From positions 1 to 18,608 of the forward strand of contig JABLTG010000258.1 of assembly GCA_016618085.1 (NCBI GenBank): a stretch of DNA of 18,608 nucleotides, in the 5' to 3' direction. Position numbers and translations under genes: made by a program. How positions within the stretch are numbered: the first letter of the stretch is position 1; each line of letters begins with the position of its first letter. Under the pieces are notes generated by a model. The model saw only the letters and a list, made by a program, of their open reading frames with translations, was not told the DNA's origin and searched no databases. Below are positions 6,370 through 14,709 of the stretch, piece by piece. Source of the DNA: Neovahlkampfia damariscottae. Its lineage: Eukaryota; Heterolobosea; Selenaionea; Neovahlkampfiida; Neovahlkampfiidae.

Positions 6370-9121
6370 ATGTCGATAAATAATGACGAACCTCATGATG
6401 TGATGGAACCAGAACCAGGTGAAAAACAAACACTTTTTCCAAAATTATTCTTACAAAGAATTGAAATTGGAATTTTGTCTTACATCAATATAATTCTGAC
6501 TTCCATGCTTTCTTTGGGTTTACTTTTATTTCTCTATATTGCCTCCGGAAAATATTTAGGTTACTGTTATGGTTTAGAATTAACTACATTACTTGTTTTG
6601 ACAGCTATTACATGCTCCATAATTTTTGTGCAATTTTCAACAATCAACCACAACATGATTCTTCAAAAAAAATTTATCACGATTGGAGAGAAAAAAAGAA
6701 TAATTTTTTGTTTCACTACACATGTTATATTTTCAATTTTAGGTTGGTTAATGATTATTCTACTTGTAGTTTTTACAAGTTTTATTGCTACTGCTTTGAC
6801 AACTATTGAACATAAATTCTCCGGAACTTATGGTTTATCACAAATTCATGCAAATATCACAATTAGAAGAGAAGATTCAGGAATGATTCATATAGAAGCT
6901 TTTAATCAATATGATTTATTTTTTGGTCAAGGTTTTGTTTCAGCTCAAAATCGTTTATGGCAAATGGAATTCCAAAGAAGAGTAGGAAAAGGAACTTTTT
7001 CTGAAGTTGTTGGAAAACCAGGTATTTCAGTGGACAAATTTACACGAACTATGGATTTTTATAAATCAGCTGAAAATGACTTCAAAGGATTTGATGCAAG
7101 AACCAAAAATATAACTTATGCTTTTGTTGATGGAATTAATGCTTATTTGGCATTAAATGCTCCACTACCTTTTGAATTTTTTGTTTTTGGTATAACACCT
7201 GAAAAATGGAATGCTATAGATGTCACAGTTTGGGGAAAATTAATGTCTTATGATTTATCTTATAATTTAAGACAAGAAATTGAAAGATTTAAAATTGTAT
7301 CCAAAGTTGGATTAGAAAGAGGATTAGAAATATATCCACCTTATCAAAGAACAGATCCAACATGTTTATCAGCAAGTCAATTAGGAATAACTTTAACATC
7401 AAATGAGATTAACCAAATTGAAGATAGATTTTTAAATAATACAGGTGCTTTCATACCAAAAAAATCTCAGTTTGACTTTTCTGAATTTCATAAGAATTTA
7501 GATTCTCTTTCGAAGTATTTACCATCTTCTCTTGGAATTGGGGAAGCTTCGAATAATTGGGTTTTCAGTGGAACAAAAACTACAACTGGAAAACCATTTT
7601 TATGCAATGATCCTCATTTAGGTTTAACAAGTCCTGCGATTTGGTATATGATTCATTTAGTTTCTCCAGAAATTGAAGTGACAGGTGCTGCATTAGCTGG
7701 AGCTCCAGGGATTGTCATTGGAAAAAATAGAAATATTGCTTGGGGAATTACAAATTTAGGTGCTGATGTTCAAGATTTATTTGCTTTAACAGAAGTGAAT
7801 AATGGAAATTCCTATATGTACAAAGGAGTTCAAACCAATTATATAACAACTCAGGAAGTAATTAAAGTTAAATCTTCTGCTCCAATCACTTTAAATATTA
7901 AAAAATCAGTATTTGGTCCTGTTATCAATGATGTAATGGGAATATCAGGTAATCCTTTAGCATTGAGATGGACAACACTTGACCCAAATGATGACACATT
8001 TGCTTCAATTCTTGACTTGAATTTTGCTCAGAATTGGACTCAAGCTAAAGCTGCTTTTGGAAGATGGAGATCACCAACAAGTAATTTAGTTTACGCAGAT
8101 ACTGATGGAAATATCGGTTATCATTCAGTTGGTCAAATTCCAATTAGACAAGATGGTCATTCTGTAAGAATTAGTTTTAATTTTTTATTTTTAGGGAATG
8201 CTTCCTGTAATAGGAGATGGAACTTATGAATGGGTTGGATTTATACCACATGCAGAGCTACCACAAGTATTCAACCCAACAGAAGGATATGTAATAACTG
8301 CGAATAATAGAGTGCCACCATATGGATATAAATATCACATTGCTCATGATTGGGTATCACCTCAAAGGTACAATAGAATTTATGAAATGGCAAATGCAAA
8401 ACCAACATTTTCGGTCGAAGATATGATATCATTTCAAATGGATGTTCAATCAAATTTGTATAAAAATTTAAAATATGTTTTTCAAACAATGAACTCAACC
8501 AATACAGCTTGGCAAACAAAATTAGCGAATTGGGATGGCAATGAAAGTATGATATCACAAGAAGCTATGATTTTTGAAAAATGGTTAAAATACATGTTCA
8601 AGTTACCAGAAAAAGAAATTGGATTTTCAAGAACTGATCTTGTTTGGTTAGTCTCTGCAATGAAAAGAAATGATTCAACTTGTGGAATATTCCATGGAAA
8701 GAGTTGTTTACAATACGCAGCAGATTCATTTGATTTGGCAATTAGTGATTTAACATCTGAATATAACAAAATTCCAAAATGGGGTGAAGTTCATACTGCT
8801 TATTTTCCACACAGAGTTTTCTCTCAAATCGAAATTTTAAATTGTTTGACAAGTTCTGCAACTTATGCGATGGGAGGTACTCAAACTGTAAACGTTGCTG
8901 GATCAGATGATAATTTTGTGACAACACATTCTGCTTCATATCGACAAATTATTGATTTTAGTGATTATGAAAAATCAAAATTCATTTTTGCTCCTGGTCA
9001 AGATGGAAATCCTCTTGCTCCTGGTTATTCAAATTTTATACCTTTATGGAGAGATGGAAAATATTTAAGTTTTGAAAATTATAAATCATCAAAGACTATT
9101 TTGCATTTACATAAAAAATAA
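6370..9121 (+). CDS. penicillin-acylase-family (Ntn) hydrolase with N-terminal membrane anchor
   Basis: Two exons (6370-8163, 8195-9121) joined across a 31-nt GTAAGA...TTTTTAG intron give 906 residues. Three hydrophobic helices come first (about 35-57, 69-89, 113-141), then a complete penicillin amidase (S45) domain. Hallmarks include GQGFVSAQNRLWQMEFQRR, the self-cleavage site EASNNWVFSG with Ser394 as expected N-terminal nucleophile, CNDPHLGLTSPAIWYM, GAPGIVIGKNRNIAWGIT, and a C-terminal part with TANNRVPP and GGTQTVNVAGSDD. Family members hydrolyse amide bonds of N-acyl compounds such as penicillins or N-acyl-homoserine lactones after autoproteolysis into alpha and beta chains. The substrate here is unknown. 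The bacterial enzymes are usually secreted by a signal peptide, so a three-helix anchor is a notable difference and predicts a lumenal or extracellular catalytic domain. The intron is fixed by restoring DGHSGMLPV. The start ATG follows a CCAATTA element by 15 nt. Confidence 0.93.
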
Positions 9122-9180
9122 TTTTGTAAAATAAAAAAATTTAATTTTCGAGCACAAGATTTCAATCATTGGTTGAAAAT

Positions 9181-10504
9181 ATGTTTGTTAAATTTTCAAC
9201 TAAACTAAAGATATCTCAAAAATTGAGTTATTCAGGATTTAGAAATAAAACACCAATTACACAAGAACTTTGGGAAAGAAGAATAAAAGAAAATCAAACA
9301 AGAAATGAAAAAGAAGCAAAAGAAGCACCAAATTTTTTAATTTCAAAACATCCAAAAGAAAGTCAACAAACAATAGAATTACCATTTTCTAGTAACAAAG
9401 AACTCTTCAAACAATACACAAATCCTGTAAAAAAAAAAAAAATTAAAATTCTAGTACGGGCAAGTTCAGCTTGGATTGATTTTTGAAGATATGGATGCAA
9501 TGGCTGGAAATGTTGCTTTTCTACATGCTGATGATAATAATCCAAAAACAAGACCTTTGAAAATTGTAACTGCTTCTGTTGATAAAATTAAACTTCTTGA
9601 CTCTGTAAAAGAGGCTTTAAAAATGCAAGACTTAAAAATGGTAGGTTCTGTATCTTGGGTAGGAAGGTCATCATTAGAAATAGAAGTTGATTTATTGATA
9701 AAATGTCAAGAAACTCAAAAATATCAAAAATTAATTGAATCAACTTTTTGTATGGTTGCAATTAATGATTTAACAAATAAATCAGCTCAAATAAACCCTT
9801 TGATACCAGAAACAGAAGAAGAAAAACTTTTATTTCAAAAAGGAGAAGAAAATAAAATAAGAAGATCGAATGAAAGAAAACAATCATTATTAACTCAACC
9901 ACCAACAGAAGAAGAAAGAAAAATTCTTCATGAATTATTTATGAAACCTCAGTCTATGAATTCAAGTGCTAATATTATTCCAATGAAAAGTACAAATTAT
10001 CAAACTTTACAACTATGTCAACCAACAATGAAAAATTTACACAACACAATTTTTGGAGGATATATAATGAGAAAAGCGTAATTTATTCAATTTCAATTCA
10101 TTTTTTTTGAATCAGTTATCTTTTGGCATTTTCAACTTGTTTTATGTTTTTTAAGGAATGTCCTCAATTTGTATCATTGGATGAAATTACTTTTGTCAAA
10201 CCTGTAAGAAACAAAAAGGTTTATTCATATTAATTTAGGTTTATGTTGGTGATTTTTTGAATTTAAATGCTGCAGTGGTTTTTACGAAAGTAAAAAAATA
10301 TCATCATTAATATTTAAAAAGGAAAACTTTGCGCATATTGAAGTAGTTGCTACAGTTATTGATCCAACAAGTCAAATTTCAAAGACGACAAATGTGTTTA
10401 ATTTTAAATTTAAAAGTTCTTCAAAGTGCATTGAAATTGTACCTGAAACATATGTTGAAGGAATTAGATATTTATCAGCAAGAAGACAACATTTTGAAGA
10501 ATAA
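9181..10504 (+). CDS. ACOT9: ACOT9-like acyl-CoA thioesterase (double hotdog), probably mitochondrial
   Basis: Five exons (9181-9426, 9455-10077, 10116-10203, 10239-10289, 10322-10504) give 396 residues. Introns are 28, 38, 35 and 32 nt. Joining them restores long ACOT9/Bfit-type blocks: YGQVQLGLIFEDMDAMAG, IVTASVDKIKLLDSV, SVSWVGRSSLEIEV, NPLIPETEEEKLLFQKGEENK, then in the second hotdog NTIFGGYIMRKAYLLAFSTC, EITFVKPVYVGDFLNLNAAV and TTNVFNFKF. The enzyme hydrolyses acyl-CoA to free acid and CoA. The N-terminus MFVKFSTKLKISQKLSYSG is basic and hydroxylated, fitting a mitochondrial presequence as in animal ACOT9. The ATG lies only 59 nt after the upstream stop and follows the sequence CAATCATTGG. 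It converges on the 7TM-RGS gene with a 55-bp gap. Family is very secure; location is inferred. Confidence 0.93.
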
Positions 10505-10559
10505 CAAAACTCAAAACCCAAAACTCATCAAACCTCAAAATCTAAAATGACAACTTGAT

Positions 10560-12612
10560 TTATTTCATTTCAATTTCTTTTGGTTCGTCAGAGCCATTTT
10601 GTTTATTTACAAAACAACAACAAAACATAGCTTTTAATTTGAATAGGATAGGATTTATCCAACCAATAGAAATATTGACCTCTGAACTATTTCCACCTTG
10701 AAGATCTGATTGTAATTTTTCTTTATATTTAAATTCTTGATATTCTCTTGTAACAATAAATCTCGACCAAGTATCACTTAAATTATAAACTACGTCTTTT
10801 TCAATTTTTGTGTACAATTTATCATCTAAACCTTCTGCAATTCTGGCTTTATAATCTTTAATTGAACCAGAACTTGCATTAATTTCCAATTCTGAAGAAA
10901 CACCATTGAAATATAATTGGTGCATTTGTTCATATTTTTCCTGTCTTTTTTTTTCATCTTTAATTTGTTTGTAAATAAAAATATCTTTATAACAAGCTAC
11001 ATTTTCACCTGAAAATTCTTCATTTGCAAATTGAGAAAATTGATCCAATAGAAATCCTTTTGTACCATCTTTGTCTTTGAACAAATCTTCCAAAAAATTT
11101 ACATCTTGTTTTGGTGGTTTTGAACAAGATTTATAAATTAATCTAACAATTGACATTATAATAAAAAATCCTGTAAACATAAATAAAAAACCATATTCAG
11201 CTAAAGAAACAAAAAAGATTGTTAAAATTGTTGGTAATTCGAGACTTGCTGAAATAAATCCTATTAGAAATAAAGGAAAACAAATAAATAAACCAATAAC
11301 ATAAACTTGAAAACGAAAATAATAAACATCTTCTTTAACTGCAACTAAAATTACATGAATTGGAAATAATATCTTTTGCCATAATTCTAAAGGTTTCTTT
11401 TTTACTTTTAAAATAACATGATAAACTAAAAATGAAATATCAACAATCAAAATAACAACAATAAAAAATACAATCAAAACTAAAAATGAGAAATATATAA
11501 AACTATGGATATTAAGATATTGGATATTTTGACAACTATTAATCCCCATAATTAATGCATAAATTAAGTAAAAAGCAGAAATGAAAGCATAAAATGAAAC
11601 TACTATAATAGGCATAATAAAATCTTTGCTTAAAATTTTAAGTATAATAATACTCAATCTTAATCTTTTCTTTCCATCTTTTTTTGAAATAAAAAGTGAT
11701 TTTTGATAATTCAAGTGAAATAAAATAATGAATCGTAATTGGTTCAAAGGTATAACTAATAAAATTGATAAAATAGAAGGATATTTGACAAATAATTCAA
11801 TATAACAATAATATGAAATCATTAATTGAATAGGTGAAAAATAAAACCAATCATGAAGTACTCTAACAAGTTGAACAACCGCTACAATGATTGGAAGATA
11901 TCCATGTGATTTAATAGGTTGTAATTTAAATATTAAAAATATGATTGCTAAAACTAAAATGATAATATGAATAACTGCACTAATTGAATATATTGCAGGG
12001 TGAAGATTTTCAAATCTACCAAAATATGTGAGTTTTTGAGTATCATAAGCTCTTGATGAATTTAAATTTAACAAAACTGTATCTACAGCTGTAGGTGGTG
12101 GATATATATTTCCTTTTGAATCAAACGTTGGCATTGTATATAAATTTATGGCTAAATCAACATAAACTTTTTCAAAACCATAAAAATTAATAAAACTCTG
12201 TTTGTTCAAGTAATAATAATAATAAGCAAAATTATATACATTAGTCCAACCTCCTTCTACAAAAGAAGTTCTATTTGAAACAGGAGAGGTTATTATCTTT
12301 GGCACGTTGGCTCCTAAAAAATATTTTGTCTTTCCGCCATATGAAACCATGGTGAGAGTGTCATTTGAGGTTCCATTAAACTTTCTAAAAGATATACTTT
12401 GGTATCCATTTAAATTTCTTGAACCAATCTTTAGAGTTAAATCTGAGGCTCTGTAACAAAGTTTAAGTGAAAAATAAAAAAAACCTGTGAGTCCAAAGCA
12501 TGTAAACGTCACCCCTGTAAATAGTCCAAGTAGTAGGTCTAGCATCAGTTAGTGTGAAAAAAACAAGTAACAACAGTAAACATAAGCTCGTTTTTGTTTG
12601 TTGTTTGACCAT
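10560..12612 (-). CDS. seven-transmembrane receptor-like protein with C-terminal RGS domain
   Basis: Two exons (12612-12485, 12450-10560) across a 34-nt GTTTTT...TTACAG intron give 672 residues. Exon 1 provides a signal peptide (MVKQQTKTSLCLLLLLVFFT, probable cleavage after TDA), then an ectodomain to about residue 205 with several N-glycosylation sequons (NGT, NDT, NRT, NSS). Seven hydrophobic helices follow between about 210 and 490. A cytosolic RGS domain spans about 498-617: QFSQFANEEFSGENVACYKD, LEINASS, KIEKDVVYNLSDTWSRFI. A Cys cluster (MFCCCF) near residue 650 could be palmitoylated. The layout resembles plant AtRGS1, where receptor and GTPase-activating parts are fused, but this one adds a large ectodomain. 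It would dampen heterotrimeric G-protein signalling at a membrane; the ligand is unknown. Without splicing, translation would start at an internal ATG and lack a true signal peptide. CCAATTA and CCAATCA elements precede the ATG. Confidence 0.88.
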
Positions 12613-12638
12613 CAACAGTTTAATTAATTGGATAGATT

Positions 12639-12645
12639 TGATTGG
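12639..12645 (-). promoter_or_regulatory. CCAATCA element upstream of the 7TM-RGS gene
   Basis: Coding-strand CCAATCA 26 nt before the ATG at 12612, with a further CCAATTA at 12631-12625. This supports the signal-peptide exon as the true 5' end. Confidence 0.5.
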
Positions 12646-12849
12646 GCAATTGTGCAACGTTTTAATGAGAATACTGCATTTGTAGCAAAACTTTTCGATT
12701 TTAATTTTGAGTAACTTGTTATTGAGTATCATTGTGTTCAACAAAAATTGATGAAATGGAAGATATTCGGAAAATAAAATTAATTTCTCAAAAAAATGAA
12801 CTGAGGTATTTTTTGCACTATAATTGTTTATTCTATAATGTTTTTGTAA

Positions 12850-12906
12850 AGGAGCTCATTTAGTGGTTTAAATTTGTATAGAATTGATATCAGCCGCAGA
12901 GCTCCT
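12850..12906. repeat. inverted repeat / potential hairpin beside the eL41 gene
   Basis: AGGAGCTC at 12850-12857 pairs perfectly with GAGCTCCT at 12899-12906, leaving a 41-nt loop. It lies 12 nt past the eL41 stop codon, in its probable 3' UTR, and is more GC-rich than the surroundings. The loop lacks tRNA B-box or box C/D signatures. It may be an mRNA 3'-end structure or an unrecognised small RNA. Confidence 0.4.
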
Positions 12907-12917
12907 GATGTTGTAAT

Positions 12918-13032
12918 TTATTTAGCTTTAGCTCTCATAAGTCTTCTTTTTCTTTTAAGTCTTCTAACTCTTTTCTTTTTCCACTATACGATACGTTAAT
13001 AAATATTTAATTCAAATTACTTTATCTCTCAT
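12918..13032 (-). CDS. RPL41: large ribosomal subunit protein eL41
   Basis: A 25-residue gene split by an intron, easily missed. Exon 1 (13032-13021) encodes MRDK. A 37-nt intron (13020-12984, GTAATT...CGTATAG) follows. Exon 2 (12983-12918) starts WKKKRVRRLKRKRRLMRAK and ends with TAA. The joined peptide matches the almost invariant eukaryotic eL41 (typically 25 residues, nearly all Arg/Lys, beginning MRxKW), a single alpha helix in the large subunit at the subunit interface. The intron is in phase 0 after codon 4. A CCAATCA element lies at 13082-13076, 43 nt upstream of the ATG. The match to length, start, Trp5 and the basic pattern makes this secure despite the small size. Confidence 0.93.
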
Positions 13033-13621
13033 CTTGAAGTTTTTCTGTTGTTTGCAAAAGCGAAATAATAAAAAATGATTGGACAATTTAAAGAATTGAC
13101 CAATCAACCGACAATGGAAGAATCTTTTTCCTTTGCCCAATAAGACTGGTCTATTTTTTGTCCAATCACCATGGATTTTTGAAACAAATTTTCCGCTAGA
13201 AACACAAATAGTCCTTGTTCTCTCTATATTCTGACATATTTTAGTGATACATTCGAATTTTAGTATTGAAATATAGAATTGGAAAAAGTTTCAAATAAAA
13301 ACAGTGCAAAATTTCAAAGATATTTTTAATTCTAAGTTGAACTCCAAATGATCGAATTAAACAACAAAAAGCGAGATTTCAGTAAAGATGAATCATAATT
13401 ATGGATAACTTTTTTACAACAGAAAATTCCAAACTCATCTTGATGTTATATTTCATGTCACCAAATTGTCACAATTTTTCGTGAAAATTAAAGTTTACTT
13501 TTCCATAAAATTTGTTTCATGGTTCTCAAAGTTTGTTGAAATTCCTCTGCAATTTAAAATAAAAATTCTCAATTTAACTTTTTATTCTTTCATTCTAATC
13601 CATATCATGCATAATTGAACT
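13033..13621. other. 589-bp intergenic region with promoter-like motifs but no intact gene
   Basis: This stretch holds the eL41 upstream region. It also has two CCAATCA elements on the + strand (13100-13106 and 13162-13168), each followed within a few bases by an ATG (13114, 13171), but those frames close after 9 and 3 codons. One base out of frame from the second ATG, a stretch reads FETNFPLETQIVLVLSIF, and MIELNNKKRDFSKDES appears near 13350. On the minus strand 13546-13488 encodes EEFQQTLRTMKQILWKSKL behind a TTGCAG. None forms a convincing gene. It may be a decayed gene or a noncoding transcript. Confidence 0.35.
13076..13082 (-). promoter_or_regulatory. CCAATCA element upstream of eL41
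   Basis: TTGTCCAATCATTTTT, 43 nt before the ATG at 13032. Confidence 0.45.
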
Positions 13622-14083
13622 TCAATTCTCTTCTTCATCTTCATCTTCTTTTTTTTTTGGTTTCTTTTTCTTTTTCTTTTTTGGTAAACTTGCTAATTTA
13701 TTTTTTACATCGTCAACAGTAGATCTTTTAGCTTGTAAAGACATACCTAATTTATTAATATGTGACTTTGAATTTCTATGTTCAATGAATGATTCAGAAT
13801 CAGTAAAACTAACTTCACAAGTCTCACATTTAAAAGCTCCTTCGTTGACTTTTTCAGCATTTGGTTGTAAAGCAACTTTTTTTCCATGAAATTTTTGTAA
13901 ATCAATTTCTTTTGATCTTGCTTCCAGAGGTTTTTTTTCTTTTCTTTTTTCGTCTGTTGAAAATTCTTTTTCGCTCTGAACCCAAGTTTCTTGTTTTCCA
14001 TAAAATACATTTTTATCCCATACTCTTCTTCCTTCGACTAATTTCACTCCTTTTTGTTCAGAAACTTGTTTATCATCATTCAT
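13622..14083 (-). CDS. ZMAT2: Snu23/ZMAT2-like U4/U6.U5 tri-snRNP zinc finger protein
   Basis: Single-exon protein of 153 residues starting MNDDKQVSEQKGVK. It carries a U1-type C2H2 zinc finger (C86, C89, H102, H108; C-x2-C-x12-H-x5-H) followed by the Snu23 signature LGMSLQAKRSTVDDVKNKL. The RRVWDKNVFYGK segment near residue 20 matches the conserved RRKWDK motif, and KEIDLQKFHGKK matches the DLxxKxGK block. The protein acts in the nucleus as part of the U4/U6.U5 tri-snRNP, consistent with the intron-rich genes here. The end is a Lys/Asp/Glu tail (KKKKKPKKKEDEDEEEN), shorter than animal ZMAT2 (about 199 residues), and lacks the MGFSGFG motif. A 3' extension by an unseen exon is possible. The ATG at 14083 is the first in frame. 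Confidence 0.88.
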   Translation of the reverse strand: MNDDKQVSEQKGVKLVEGRRVWDKNVFYGKQETWVQSEKEFSTDEKRKEKKPLEARSKEIDLQKFHGKKVALQPNAEKVNEGAFKCETCEVSFTDSESFIEHRNSKSHINKLGMSLQAKRSTVDDVKNKLASLPKKKKKKKPKKKEDEDEEEN

Positions 14084-14121
14084 TTTCAATTTAACGTGAA
14101 TGAAAATGGTTGAAGAATTGA

Positions 14122-14128
14122 CCAATTA
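14122..14128 (+). promoter_or_regulatory. CCAATTA in the Snu23/dehydrogenase divergent gap
   Basis: AATTGACCAATT contains an inverted repeat (AATTG-AC-CAATT), so it could serve Snu23 on the minus strand (ATG 14083) and the relic on the + strand (ATG 14144). Confidence 0.4.
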
Positions 14129-14143
14129 TTATTCAGAAAGAAA

Positions 14144-14557
14144 ATGGATTCTTCAGATGTAGATGAGATTGAAAAAATGATGTAAAAAGTTGATTATTTG
14201 ATAAGTATTGTTCCTTCTACCTCAAAAACGAAACATATTCTGTCAGGTGAAAAAATAAATCATTGCAAAAATGGATGTGTCTTTATTAACATTGGTCGTG
14301 GAGATGTGATTGATGAAAGATCATTGTTGAATGCTTTGGAATCAAAATGGATTGAAAAGGCTGTTTTGGATGTGTTTGAGTTTGAACCACTTCCAAAAGA
14401 CAGCAAATTATGGGATCATGAAAGAGTAGTGATTACCCCACATATTTCAGGAGTGACTTTTCCAAACGATATTTCTGAGTTATTTATGGAAAATTTGAAC
14501 TTATACAACAAAGGAGATCCATTGAAATTTGTTGTTGATTGGAAAGAAAAATATTAA
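14144..14557 (+). pseudogene. C-terminal relic of a D-isomer 2-hydroxyacid dehydrogenase
   Basis: The frame from 14186 to 14557 matches the C-terminal half of the NAD-binding domain of D-2-hydroxyacid dehydrogenases (glyoxylate/hydroxypyruvate reductase type): VDYLISIVPSTSKTKHIL, FINIGRGDVIDERSLLNAL with the conserved Arg, AVLDVFEFEPLP with the Glu, and TPHISG with the catalytic His. The N-terminal catalytic domain and the GxGxxG part of the Rossmann fold, about 180-200 residues, are absent: the Snu23 gene begins 60 bp upstream on the other strand. The only suitable ATG (14144, MDSSDVDEIEKMM) is separated from the rest by an in-frame TAA at 14183-14185, where the sequence otherwise aligns as a Q/K position. 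No fitting intron removes it. A CCAATTA element at 14122-14128 precedes the ATG. It is most likely a nonfunctional fragment. Confidence 0.75.
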
Positions 14558-14685
14558 ATGATTTTTGTTTTTTCAAAGCAAATGTCATTTTTTGTTCCAA
14601 TGTGACAGTTACGTCCATTACAAACACTGTGAGAAAATAAGTCCTTTTATTCCACAGGTGGTCATTTTATTTTAAAATTTTTTAT

Positions 14686-14692
14686 CCAATCA
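14686..14692 (+). promoter_or_regulatory. CCAATCA element upstream of the LRR gene
   Basis: TTATCCAATCAAAAGC, 17 nt before the ATG at 14710. Confidence 0.5.
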
Positions 14693-14709
14693 AAAGCCGA
14701 TCGCTAAAA

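Noticed and set aside
8271-8939. Minus-strand frames opposite the acylase second exon
   Set aside because: They overlap a strongly conserved penicillin acylase exon and show no similarity or start signals.
12850-12906. tRNA-like look (TAGTGGTTTA resembling a D arm, paired ends)
   Set aside because: Only 57 nt long, no GGTTCGA-type B box, no anticodon stem; only the end pairing remains, so it is listed as an inverted repeat.
13488-13546. Minus-strand exon-like piece EEFQQTLRTMKQILWKSKL behind a TTGCAG acceptor
   Set aside because: No matching donor or upstream exon in frame: Snu23 ends in a stop just before the only nearby GT sites, and the resulting intron would be about 80 nt, unlike the rest.
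14159-14189. A 31-nt GTAGAT...AAAAAG segment that could be an intron removing the TAA in the dehydrogenase relic
   Set aside because: The size fits, but splicing puts the downstream sequence out of frame and gives a stop at once, from either upstream ATG.
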